The translations under genes were made by a program, and so were the position numbers. The notes beneath the pieces are model-generated. The model worked only from the letters and a program-made list of their open reading frames with translations, was not told the DNA's origin and searched no databases. This document shows positions 43,202 to 51,263 of a stretch of DNA of 64,000 bases, in pieces (the stretch's first letter is position 1; every line of letters begins with the position of its first letter). Source of the stretch: Planctomycetota bacterium (GTDB lineage: Bacteria; Planctomycetota; MHYJ01; JACQXL01); NCBI GenBank assembly GCA_016235865.1, contig JACRIK010000035.1:30479-94478 (forward strand), read 5' to 3'.

Positions 43202-43468
43202 TCCTTTCTGTTCTCGTCAAGTTGCTCACTACCCTAACGGAATAGTATAATTATGACCTCTAAAACCGTCAAGGTGCAAAATTTAGGGTAGCAATGGGTA
43301 TCAAAGATACCCACTTACTGTTCGCATACTCAAGACATAAAATCTAACAATGCTATGTAAAAAGACAAGGAAAATTAGACTAAATCAGGCATAACCATCT
43401 TTATCAAAAAAAACACTATCCACTACGTTTTTCTTAAAGACCCTCTCCATATCTTATAAGGAACGGGA

Positions 43469-43798
43469 GATTATCACCAATCCGGCCGGTGGTTATGGCA
43501 AACCTACCGGGAGATTATGGCAAATCTGGCCGGATGTTATGGCAAACCTGCCGGGAGGTTATGGCGCATCCGGCCGGGGGTTATGGCGAACCTGGTCGGA
43601 GGTTATGGCGCATCTGTACGGAAGTTATGGCAAATCCGGCCGGGGATTATGGCAAATCCATCCGGAGGTTATGGCAAACCTGCCGGGAGATTATGGCGCA
43701 CCCGGCCGGGGGTTATGGCGAACTTGGTCGGAGGTTATGGCGCATCCAGCCGGAGATTATGGCGAATCTGCACGGAGATTATGACAAGAAGTATGGAG
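43469..43798. repeat. 22-bp tandem array, 15 units
   Basis: Units such as GGTTATGGCGCATCCGGCCG.. and GGTTATGGCAAACCTGCCGG.. succeed each other at exactly 22-bp steps from 43469 to 43798, without spacers. Because 22 is not divisible by 3, all frames stay open, giving repetitive peptides I do not regard as genes. The 725-nt gap 43202-43926 contains only this array, a hairpin (43813-43836) and no gene. Confidence 0.95.
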
Positions 43799-43812
43799 GG
43801 ATAAGATGAGGG

Positions 43813-43836
43813 GGGTGGGGGGACTACCCCCCTCCC
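43813..43836. repeat. G-run/C-run hairpin after the 22-bp array
   Basis: GGGGGG (43817-43822) and CCCCCC (43827-43832) with loop ACTA, extended by GGG/CCC around a T-T mismatch. TATTTTAT follows, but a terminator role is uncertain. Confidence 0.5.
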
Positions 43837-43926
43837 TATTTTATAGCGGGAAGGGGGCAAAATGTAAGACGAAAATAGCCGAAAATGGCGGTTTTAGGGT
43901 TAAAAAAAGGTGGTTAAACCGAAGAT

Positions 43927-46017
43927 TTACGCCCTGAGCGTGGCCTTGAGGTCTTTAGCCAGGGCGTCAACCACTGTTTTGACCACCCCATCCACTGCCT
44001 CGCTGGCCAGGGTCCGGGTCGGATGCCGGAATGTCAATGAAAATGCTATACTCTTGTGCCCGGACTGGACCTGCTTGCCCCGATAGATGTCAAAGAATTC
44101 TATCTTTTCAAGCGGGATATCCTGCGCTGATGGCGTTAATGCCTGACGGGAAATGCTTTCTATCTGAGCCCAAGTCGTATCCTCCGAAACCACTACGGCA
44201 ATGTCCCGGGTGACGGCCGGCAACCTGATGAATGACTTATACTGCTTGGCCAAGTCAGCTTGGCTGATAAGCGCTTCAAAGTCTACCTCTAAAACACCAA
44301 TAGTCACATCGGCCTCCCGGTGCGCCGCCCCTATCGGGGCGTGATCCCGACCACTCCGATAGACATCGGAGGGGGCCTTTTGCATAGTGCCCAGATAACC
44401 AATAGGCGTATTATCCAGGTTAATGCCAACGATATTCTGGATGCCTTTGGGAACTACGGCAGTATTTTGGGCGGTAAAAGATATTTTATCCTGCAGGCCC
44501 AGGACGCTGGACAGCCCTTCAAGTGTTCCTTTGAGCGAATAAAATCCGGCATTATCCACTATACCCAAAGAGAATCCTTCTTTGGTGGCATTGCCGACCT
44601 TATGATAGGTTTTACTGATTTCAAAGAACTTTATAGTCTTCTGGGCCTGTGAATGCAAATAGTTCTCGTTGAGATTGAAGACCTCAAGCAGGCCTTTGAC
44701 CAGATTGTTTCTCAGGAAGCGGTCTGTAGTGCCGTCCGGCGCTAAAAGACCGACCAGATCTACTGCTTGAAATTTACCATCTAATGTATCTATAAATAAC
44801 GCCTCTTTGTCCCAAAAGCTATTGGTCATTACCTCGTTATAACCTGTCTCAACCAGATGACTCCGGGCCGTTCGGGTAACATCATATATCCGGTCTGGCT
44901 GAGCCACCTTCAATTCAATACAGGGCGGCGTGACCGGTATCTTGTCATAACCATAAATACGGGCCAATTCTTCTATGATATCCACTTCAATATTAATATC
45001 CGGCCTAAAAGACGGCGCCACGAGTTCAAATCCCTTGGCGCTGGATTTCTTTATCATCAAGCCCAAACCTATTAGGATTCTCTTTATTTCCGGTGCAGGA
45101 ATGGCAATACCCAGGATACGGCTGATGCGTTCGGTTCTGAGCACCACCTTTCGGTCTTTGTATTTAAGATAATCCAGCACCTGATAGCCGGTGAGCGTTC
45201 CACCTGCCATCTCAAGTATAAATCCGGCTGCCCGTTGCGAGGCGGTGACTACGCCTTTGGGGTCGACAATCCGCTCAAAGCGGTAGGACGAATCAGTCGG
45301 CAGGGCCAGATGCCTGGAGGTACGCCGGATACAGGTCGGATTAAAATAGGCGCTCTCCAAGAGGATGTTCTTGGTGGATTCAGTTACCTCGGTGTCCTTG
45401 CCGCCCATGATACCAGCCAGGGCCACGGGTTTTTGGGCATCGGCAATCACCAGCATGTCAGGCGTCAATACATATGTCTTGGCGTCTATGGCCACTAAAT
45501 TCTCGCCCTTGGCCGCGGTCCGGACAATTATTTCCTGTCCGGCCAGTTTATCCAAATCAAAGGCATGCAAGGGCTGTCCGGTCTCCAGCAGCACCCAGTT
45601 AGTGATATCAACTACATTATTAATGCTCCTAAGGCCGAGAGATTCCAAATGATTCTTGAGCCAGGCCGGTGACGGGCCGACCTTAACATCCCGGATAATC
45701 CGGCCGGTATACATCGGGCAGAGTTTGGGTTCCTTTATCCGGATAAAAGGCGCGATCTTGGATTTGGCCGCCGGGATTTTGGATTTCTGGCCGGGCTTTG
45801 CCTTGGCTTTGGTAATCAATGCTGTTTCCCGGGCAATGCCGATAAAGGACAGGCAATCCGGCCGGTTGGCCGTAATCTCAAATTCAAAGACGGTATTATC
45901 GCCCTGGCCTTCCAGACTCTCCACCTTGACCCCGTGCCGGGTCAACAAGTCAGCCAGTTTCTTGGGCTCTAAGGCCACCGCGCAGTATTCTTTTAGTATC
46001 GCGTAGGTTATCTTCAT
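43927..46017 (-). CDS. pheT: Phenylalanyl-tRNA synthetase beta subunit, short form without EMAPII-like domain
   Basis: With PheS forms the tetrameric enzyme charging tRNA-Phe; PheT carries editing and tRNA-binding modules. The 696-residue product passes from KVESLEGQGDN straight to FEFEITANRPDCLSFIGIARE, so the ~110-residue OB-fold EMAPII-like domain usually between these motifs is absent. Editing B3/B4 (GQPLHAFDLDKL), B5 (LLGL-type GLMIKKS..., DIIEELARIYGYDKIP) and the C-terminal anticodon-like FDX-ACB domain (RLPAVTRDIAVVVSED...FSLTFRHPTRTL) are present. Around residues 545-566 two palindromes at 44326-44371 add an in-frame insert (SDVYRSGRDHAPIGAAHREAD), and PGQKSKIPAAKSKIAPFI near residue 75 also looks repeat-derived. 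Confidence 0.92.
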   Translation of the reverse strand: MKITYAILKEYCAVALEPKKLADLLTRHGVKVESLEGQGDNTVFEFEITANRPDCLSFIGIARETALITKAKAKPGQKSKIPAAKSKIAPFIRIKEPKLCPMYTGRIIRDVKVGPSPAWLKNHLESLGLRSINNVVDITNWVLLETGQPLHAFDLDKLAGQEIIVRTAAKGENLVAIDAKTYVLTPDMLVIADAQKPVALAGIMGGKDTEVTESTKNILLESAYFNPTCIRRTSRHLALPTDSSYRFERIVDPKGVVTASQRAAGFILEMAGGTLTGYQVLDYLKYKDRKVVLRTERISRILGIAIPAPEIKRILIGLGLMIKKSSAKGFELVAPSFRPDINIEVDIIEELARIYGYDKIPVTPPCIELKVAQPDRIYDVTRTARSHLVETGYNEVMTNSFWDKEALFIDTLDGKFQAVDLVGLLAPDGTTDRFLRNNLVKGLLEVFNLNENYLHSQAQKTIKFFEISKTYHKVGNATKEGFSLGIVDNAGFYSLKGTLEGLSSVLGLQDKISFTAQNTAVVPKGIQNIVGINLDNTPIGYLGTMQKAPSDVYRSGRDHAPIGAAHREADVTIGVLEVDFEALISQADLAKQYKSFIRLPAVTRDIAVVVSEDTTWAQIESISRQALTPSAQDIPLEKIEFFDIYRGKQVQSGHKSIAFSLTFRHPTRTLASEAVDGVVKTVVDALAKDLKATLRA
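44326..44371. repeat. Two adjacent palindromes inside pheT
   Basis: CGCCCC-TATC-GGGGCG (44326-44341, loop TATC) and CTCCGAT-AGAC-ATCGGAG (44354-44371). Together with flanks they encode the insert in PheT; both resemble intergenic hairpins elsewhere. Confidence 0.75.
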
Positions 46018-46053
46018 TATATCAACCCCTATATCGCTCCGCTCAGCGGGATA

Positions 46054-46087
46054 AGAGCCAGTAATTTGCTCCGCGCAAACTGGCTCT
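46054..46087. repeat. AGAGCCAGT/ACTGGCTCT hairpin next to the pheS stop codon
   Basis: Perfect 9-bp arms at 46054-46062 and 46079-46087, preceded by GCGGGATA. Shares the frame CGGGATAAGAG-CAGT with a hairpin at 60576-60609. Confidence 0.8.
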
Positions 46088-47183
46088 AAAATTGGCTTAA
46101 AAAATTCAGATGGTTTTCAGTAAACAGCCGAATATCATTTATGCCGTGCTTGAGCATAGCCACCCGTTCCACGCCCATGCCAAAGGCAAAGCCGGTATAT
46201 TTCTCCGGGTCGTACTTGACGTGGTTCAATACATTAGGATGGACCATGCCGCAGCCCAGGATTTCAATCCAACCCTCGCCGCGGCAGACCGGACAATTTT
46301 CGCCGGAACCGGTAGTGCCCTGGCCGTGGCAGAATACGCAGGAGATATCCACCTCGGCGCTGGGTTCGGTGAACGGAAAAAACGACGGCCGGAACCTGGT
46401 CCGGGTGTCCGGGCCGAATATCTCTTTGCAGAAGATGTCCAACACGCCTTTGAGATTGGCAAAGGTAATATCCTTATCAACCATTAGGCCTTCGACCTGG
46501 TGGAACATAGGAAAACGGGAAGGTGTCGGGGCATCGGGCCTGAAGACCTTGCCCGGCACGATAATCCTGATGGGCGGTTTTACTTTTTCCATAGTCCGAA
46601 TCTGGACCGGCGAGGTATGGCTGCGCAATAATAAATTCCGTTGGCTGTCTGCCTGGCCGGTAGGCAGGTCCGCCACGTAAAAGGTATCAAAGGCGTCGCA
46701 GGACGGATGGTCGGCCGGAACATTAAGCGCCTCGAAGTTATAATAAGGCAATTCTATTTCCGGGCCGTAGGCGCAATCAAATCCCAGACGCCTGAACACG
46801 TCTATTATCCGGAAAAAGGTCTGGTAGAGCGGATGATACCGGCCAGTGTGTTTCTGCTCGCCCGGGATGGTGGCATCGAATAATACCGTGGCGGCTTTAG
46901 GCCCTACTGCCTTTTTGAGTTCCTCGACCTTGCGGTTGAACGACTCGGTGACCGAATCCTTGAGCTGGTTGATAAGCTGGCCCAGCTTGGGCTTCTCATG
47001 CGCCTCAACGCCAGCTATTTTCTGGGATGCCTGGCGAATCAGGCCGGCCCGGGACAGGTATTTATGCTCGAATTGCTTAAGCGTTTCCAGCGCGTCCTTG
47101 GTCTCGGCCTTAATCTCGGCCAGTTTGTCCAGGGCGCTGGCTTTGAGTTGGGAAAGTTCCGATTCTATCTCTTGTAGAGACAT
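46086..47183 (-). CDS. pheS: Phenylalanyl-tRNA synthetase alpha subunit, with short palindrome-coded insert
   Basis: Catalytic subunit of PheRS. N-terminal coiled coil (residues 1-85), then motif 1-like GRYHPLYQTFFRIIDVFRRL, RSHTSPVQIRTM, FHQVEGLMVD (motif 2), FRPSFFPFTEPSAEVDI, EILGCGMVHPNVL and motif 3 GFAFGMGVERVAMLKHGI. At 365 residues it is slightly long: DTFYVADLPTGQADSQRNLL shows an insert of about 8-12 residues where other PheS have DTFYL-RLLR, encoded by a palindrome (46649-46667). A Cys-rich patch (CVFCHGQGT...CPVCRGEG) near residue 285 is a likely zinc insertion seen in some PheS. Promoter at 47667 via rplT; pheT is next. Confidence 0.95.
   Translation of the reverse strand: MSLQEIESELSQLKASALDKLAEIKAETKDALETLKQFEHKYLSRAGLIRQASQKIAGVEAHEKPKLGQLINQLKDSVTESFNRKVEELKKAVGPKAATVLFDATIPGEQKHTGRYHPLYQTFFRIIDVFRRLGFDCAYGPEIELPYYNFEALNVPADHPSCDAFDTFYVADLPTGQADSQRNLLLRSHTSPVQIRTMEKVKPPIRIIVPGKVFRPDAPTPSRFPMFHQVEGLMVDKDITFANLKGVLDIFCKEIFGPDTRTRFRPSFFPFTEPSAEVDISCVFCHGQGTTGSGENCPVCRGEGWIEILGCGMVHPNVLNHVKYDPEKYTGFAFGMGVERVAMLKHGINDIRLFTENHLNFLSQF
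46649..46667. repeat. CTGCCT-GGCCGGT-AGGCAG palindrome inside pheS
   Basis: Arms CTGCCT (46649-46654) and AGGCAG (46662-46667). Related to 24508-24525 in queC and 26195-26206 at the carB stop. Confidence 0.7.
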
Positions 47184-47241
47184 AACTGCTGATTAGCTAC
47201 AATGACACCTGATACCAGTATCCGGTATCCTGTATCATTTC

Positions 47242-47592
47242 TCAGTTTTGCGATGTCGCCATAGCCACGATTTTATCAAAGGTGGTCGGGTCAGAAATAG
47301 CCATATTGGAAAGTATCTTCCGGTTCAGATCCATATTGGCTTTCTTTAACCCGTTGATGAACTTGCTGTAGGTAACGCCTTTGGCCCTGAGGGCGGCGGT
47401 CAGGCGGGTAATCCAGAGCCGGCGGTAGTCGCGCTTCTTGCGCTTCAGGCCGAAATAGGCGTCCACCCGCGCCTTCATAATGGTCTCTTTGGCCGTGCGA
47501 TAGAGCCGGTGCCGGCCCTGGTCATAGCCCTTGGCCAACTGCATGGTCTTCTTGACTCGTTTGTGCCTGGCGACTGCTGATTTTACGCGCAT
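47242..47592 (-). CDS. rplT: 50S ribosomal protein bL20
   Basis: Early-assembly large-subunit protein that binds 23S rRNA. The 116-residue basic protein contains VKSAVARHKRVKKTMQLAKG, GRHRLYRTAKETIMKA, RRLWITRLTAALRAKGVTYS and FINGLKKANMDLNRKILSNM, all diagnostic. GGAG with spacing of 8 nt precedes the ATG. Unusually, infC and rpmI are not upstream; the 285-nt gap to the next gene holds a promoter and a CCC..GGG stem. pheS and pheT follow, so ribosomal protein and tRNA-charging genes form one operon. Its autoregulation cannot be judged from the leader. Confidence 0.96.
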   Translation of the reverse strand: MRVKSAVARHKRVKKTMQLAKGYDQGRHRLYRTAKETIMKARVDAYFGLKRKKRDYRRLWITRLTAALRAKGVTYSKFINGLKKANMDLNRKILSNMAISDPTTFDKIVAMATSQN

Positions 47593-47666
47593 AATTTCAC
47601 TCCTTACCCACTGGGTTATCCCAATATATATCGGGATTCACGATAATATAAATATCAAGAAAGTTG

Positions 47667-47694
47667 ACTATATAAAAACAACGTCCAATGTCAA
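47667..47694 (-). promoter_or_regulatory. Sigma-70-type promoter for rplT-pheS-pheT
   Basis: On the minus strand TTGACA (47689-47694) is followed after 16 nt by TATAGT (47667-47672). The leader to the ATG at 47592 is about 65 nt and contains an ATCCC...GGGAT stem (47618-47637, one mismatch). Confidence 0.7.
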
Positions 47695-47877
47695 GAAATT
47701 GAACACGAATACCATAATTCCTATCGCAACCTTTATGCCCGCCCGGTGTTTTAATACACGAAATAAGAAGGCTTGGGATAAGATTTGAAGACCTGACAAT
47801 AAAATACCCGTGTAAATCGTTATAAATATGTGTAATAACATTGTAAACCTGCCTTTTGGGCAATAGGAGGATTTATT

Positions 47878-48855
47878 ATGAGAAAACTGTTGATAAGCGC
47901 CCTGATAGCCGCGGCGCTGGTGACCATAAGCGGCTATACCGGCAACCAATGCTATTCAGAAAAAACATCTTCTAAACCTGATTGCGAAGAGCAAATCCGC
48001 GGGTTATTTGAGGAGATTATGCTCCTCAACCTGGTTAACGGCCTTAATCTCACCGAAGACCAAATAAGGCAAATCCTGCAATATAATAAGGAAGTCCAGT
48101 CGCTCAAAGCACAGACGGAAACAGAAAATACCCGGACCTTAAATGGCGTAATCAACGCCTATACGGAACTTAAATCCACATTGGAAAAGAATGAAGGCAT
48201 TCCCAAGGATATCGAGCGCCAGGCCTTCATGATGGAACAGGAAGCCAAAAGGATTAACGGCGAATTGATGGAAAGCGTGGCTAACATAGAAAAAGAATTA
48301 ACCGGCGTGTTGATCGAGTCACAGGTGGAAATAATCAACAATTTCAATCCCTGCCTGATACCGCCCAAGGACCTCAAGGACCCGGTCCGGGCCGGCCAGG
48401 CCGCCAACAGCGAACAAGGACTGGATATGCTCCGGCGCATCCGAAAGATGCCTCAGGATGTCTATGAGGACAGGAAGCCGGAAATCGTTGAACGCCATCT
48501 GGAGAACATCCAGAAACACGTGGGCAAGTTAAACGACGAGGAGAAGAAACACGAAGCCGAACGGCTCAGCACCGTAATGGACAAGGCGCGCAAGATGTCG
48601 GATAAGGATTTTGAACTCAACGGGCCGGACCTGGCCAGGGAATTCTTCAACGACAGTAAAAAGACGCTGGAAAAAGACAAGGAACTGCAGAAAGAAGCGG
48701 AAAAAATACGCCATGAAAGACACGGCGGGCCGACTCGCCTCGGCAAATTCCTGCTCAATCCCAGAATCGTGCCGATACTGGAAAAGCGACTGGAACTGAT
48801 GAAGAACGCCAAACAACTGCCGCCGGCGGATTTGGATAAGATAAAAACCAGGTAA
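47878..48855 (+). CDS. Exported helical protein, paralogue of the next gene (LTxxQ-like)
   Basis: No named family recognised with confidence. The 325-residue protein begins with a signal peptide (LLISALIAAALVTISGYTG) and is otherwise helical and highly charged. Near residue 57 it reads NGLNLTEDQIRQILQY, a word like the LTxxQ motif of Spy/CpxP periplasmic chaperones and metal-responsive proteins. Around residue 157 FNPCLIPPKDLKDPVRAGQA and around 180 RKMPQDVYEDRK recur in the paralogue (48903). A strong AGGAGG box precedes the ATG. It starts the plus-strand run with a Tat-signal radical SAM enzyme. Confidence 0.75.
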   Translation: MRKLLISALIAAALVTISGYTGNQCYSEKTSSKPDCEEQIRGLFEEIMLLNLVNGLNLTEDQIRQILQYNKEVQSLKAQTETENTRTLNGVINAYTELKSTLEKNEGIPKDIERQAFMMEQEAKRINGELMESVANIEKELTGVLIESQVEIINNFNPCLIPPKDLKDPVRAGQAANSEQGLDMLRRIRKMPQDVYEDRKPEIVERHLENIQKHVGKLNDEEKKHEAERLSTVMDKARKMSDKDFELNGPDLAREFFNDSKKTLEKDKELQKEAEKIRHERHGGPTRLGKFLLNPRIVPILEKRLELMKNAKQLPPADLDKIKTR

Positions 48856-48902
48856 GAAAAGCAACCACAGATAGCACAGATAATCAGAAAGGGAAACCCG
48901 CT

Positions 48903-49868
48903 ATGAAGAAAATATTAATATTGGCTATCGTAATGGCATTCATTACGATAAACCTCCGGGCAGAGGAACAGGACCCGCTGGAACAGAAAATCGCCAAGGT
49001 CCGGGAGGAAATCTCGCTGACCAATCTCATCAACGGCCTGAACCTGAGCGAACAACAACTCTCCGAACTCATCCCGACACTCAAAGAAGTTCAGGAAATG
49101 CGCAAGTCATACCGGGAAAAACATAAGGCGCTGGGAGAAGAAATGCTCAAGTCATTTGAAGACCTGAAGAAAAACCTGGAAAACGGCCCGAAACTCCCGG
49201 CTGATGTGGCAACCCAAGCCGGCGGATATAACGAACGGGCCAAGGAACTGGGCGAGGAATTCAAGAAGAAAATAGCCCCCTACCAGGAGAGGATTGAGAA
49301 TGTCCTGACCGAGGCGCAGAAGATAGTCATTGATGATTTCAAGCCCTGCCTGCTGCCGCCCAAGAGCCAGAAGAATCCGGTCCGGGTCGGACAGGCCAAG
49401 TCCAATGAACAGGCCATCGAACATCTCCGAAAACTCCGCGAGGTGCCCCAGGATGTCTATGAGCAGAAACGGGACAATATCCTGAACCGGTATTTCTCCA
49501 AGTTTGAGGAGAAAAAGGGCAAGATGAACGATGAGGAAAAGTCCAAGGAAAAGAAGCGTCTCTTTGAACTGGCCGACCGGGTCAGGGCAATGAGCGCCGA
49601 GGAATTCGAGTTGAATAAAGGCGAACTGGCTGAGGAATTTATCATCAAGGACCGGGCCGAGGAACTTGAGGGCCAGTTAAAAGACATCCTGGAATACCGC
49701 CACAAGGATAAAGGGGGCTTGAACAAAATCGGTCGGTTCTTCCTCAAGCCGGAGATGCTGGGGATACTGGAAACCCGTTTGACCAGTTTGAAAAACTTCA
49801 AGCCGTCCGAGCCGGCTAATCTGGATAACATCAAAAGCCAACCGGAACCTGATAAGAAGAAAAAATAG
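48903..49868 (+). CDS. Second exported helical paralogue
   Basis: Related to the 47878 protein over its whole length: signal peptide (ILILAIVMAFITINLRA), NGLNLSEQQLSELIPTLKE near residue 42, FKPCLLPPKSQKNPVRVGQA near residue 143, REVPQDVYEQKRDN, and a KGGLNKIGRFFLKPEMLGIL end region matching HGGPTRLGKFLLNPRIVPIL. 321 residues. The Cys in the CL[IL]PPK motif is conserved between the two. It lies 47 nt after its paralogue across a 'ccacagata' repeat and 3 nt before the radical SAM gene, so tandem duplication in an operon is likely. Confidence 0.75.
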   Translation: MKKILILAIVMAFITINLRAEEQDPLEQKIAKVREEISLTNLINGLNLSEQQLSELIPTLKEVQEMRKSYREKHKALGEEMLKSFEDLKKNLENGPKLPADVATQAGGYNERAKELGEEFKKKIAPYQERIENVLTEAQKIVIDDFKPCLLPPKSQKNPVRVGQAKSNEQAIEHLRKLREVPQDVYEQKRDNILNRYFSKFEEKKGKMNDEEKSKEKKRLFELADRVRAMSAEEFELNKGELAEEFIIKDRAEELEGQLKDILEYRHKDKGGLNKIGRFFLKPEMLGILETRLTSLKNFKPSEPANLDNIKSQPEPDKKKK

Positions 49869-49871
49869 GTT

Positions 49872-51047
49872 ATGCCGCACAAGTGTTCTGAACCAAAAAG
49901 AAGTCCGATAATCTCACGGCGCGAGTTCTTCAGGCAGGTTTCCGAAATGGGACTGGCCGCGGCCTCGCTGCCGCTGGCCCTGAAAGTATTTCTGGACTTC
50001 AACCAACAAGTCTGGGCAGAATCTAAGGATGTTCCCAAATCTATCGGGGCTCAATATTACGAGAAACTGCCTGACAATAAAATCAAGTGCACGCTCTGCC
50101 CCAATTTCCACATCTACGGGCCGGGCGAGAGGTCATTCTGCTTTACCCGGGTCAACCGCAAAGGCATCCTGATGTCGCAGGCCTATAATAATCCCTGCAC
50201 CATCAGCGTTGACCCGATAGAAAAAGGACCGTTCAATCATTTCCTGCCGGATACCAATTCGCTGGCGCTGGCCATCGGCGGCTGCAACCTACGCTGCCTC
50301 TACTGCCAGAACTGGCAGGTCTCGATGGAAAAACCCGAGAAGACCGCCAAGTGCGACTGGACCAGGGAAGACGCACTGGACGGCGTGAAGAAGAAAGAAT
50401 GCAAGACCATCTGTTATACCTACACCGAACCCATGGTTTACCCGGAATATGTCCGAGAGGTTTCGGCCTACACCAGCTCCAAGGGAATTCGCAACCTGGT
50501 CTGCACCGCGGCCTTTGTAAATCCGCAACCCTTAAAGGATATCTGCAGGAATGTCAGCGGATTTGCCGTCACCCTCAAGGCATTTAACGACAAGTTCTAC
50601 CAGAAAATCTGCGGCCAGTCGCTGCCCACCATACTGCAGTCAATGGAAATAATCAAGGCGGAAAAGAAGCACCTGGAAATCGTCAATCTCATCGTGCCAT
50701 CCTATAACGATGACCTGGAAGTAATCAAAAAGATGTGCCAGTGGGTCAAGAAGAACCTGGGCCAGGATACGCCGCTGCATTTCGGGAGATTCCATGCCGA
50801 ATACAAACTCAAGGACTTGCCGGACACGCCGGTAAAAACCGTGGAATCCGCGCGTCAGATTGCCTTTGATGAGGGGCTGAAACACGTCTATACCTTCAAT
50901 GTCGCGCCGCACGAGGGCAACAATACCTACTGCCCGTCCTGCCAGCAGCCGGTTATTAAGCGACTGGCCTTCAAGGTGCTGGAAAATAACCTGCCCAAAG
51001 GCGCCTGCAAGTTTTGCGGCCATAAACTGGCCGGCGTCTGGCAATAA
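49872..51047 (+). CDS. AmmeMemoRadiSam-type radical SAM enzyme with Tat-like signal
   Basis: Radical SAM enzyme of the AmrS (PflA-like) type; substrate unknown. The cluster-binding motif is GGCNLRCLYCQNWQVS at about residues 134-149 (CxxxCxxC), preceded by CTLCPNFHIYGPGERSFC, a Cys set typical of this subgroup. N-terminally, SRREFFRQVSEMGLAAASLPLA resembles a twin-arginine signal with a following hydrophobic stretch, suggesting export or a membrane anchor, unusual for an oxygen-sensitive Fe-S enzyme. A C-terminal rubredoxin-like ribbon (CPSCQQPVIKR, CKFCGHKL) may carry metal. The usual Memo and AMMECR1 genes are not nearby. It follows the paralogous pair by 3 nt. Confidence 0.85.
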   Translation: MPHKCSEPKRSPIISRREFFRQVSEMGLAAASLPLALKVFLDFNQQVWAESKDVPKSIGAQYYEKLPDNKIKCTLCPNFHIYGPGERSFCFTRVNRKGILMSQAYNNPCTISVDPIEKGPFNHFLPDTNSLALAIGGCNLRCLYCQNWQVSMEKPEKTAKCDWTREDALDGVKKKECKTICYTYTEPMVYPEYVREVSAYTSSKGIRNLVCTAAFVNPQPLKDICRNVSGFAVTLKAFNDKFYQKICGQSLPTILQSMEIIKAEKKHLEIVNLIVPSYNDDLEVIKKMCQWVKKNLGQDTPLHFGRFHAEYKLKDLPDTPVKTVESARQIAFDEGLKHVYTFNVAPHEGNNTYCPSCQQPVIKRLAFKVLENNLPKGACKFCGHKLAGVWQ

Positions 51048-51101
51048 ACCATCCCATCTTACCGCAACTCCATGCCTATAAAGGTGTAGAATATATTATT
51101 G

Positions 51102-51227
51102 ACCCCGTTAGAAACAGGTCGTCCCATAGGGACGACCGTCTCAACGGATAAAAGATTAATCAGGAGAAATTTATTGATATTAATATCATATTTTTCTAAT
51201 AGTTATATCAGTTGTTTCTAACGGGGT
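51102..51227. repeat. MITE-like element with 15-bp ACCCCG inverted ends and internal hairpin
   Basis: Arms ACCCCGTTAGAAACA (51102-51116) and TGTTTCTAACGGGGT (51213-51227) are perfect. Inside, GGTCGTCCC-ATA-GGGACGACC (51117-51137) is a perfect 9-bp stem. No gene; 37 nt before the pseudopilin gene. Confidence 0.8.
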
Positions 51228-51263
51228 TGACATCTATATAAAATAATTATCTTCATCGCAATT

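Noticed and set aside
43489..43809. Repetitive peptides in all three frames through the 22-bp array
   Set aside because: Each frame gives the same 22-residue cycle; consistent with a non-coding minisatellite.
47597..47863. Minus-strand open frame of 88 residues upstream of rplT, considered as rpmI
   Set aside because: No bL35-like residues; it covers the rplT promoter and repeat sequence.
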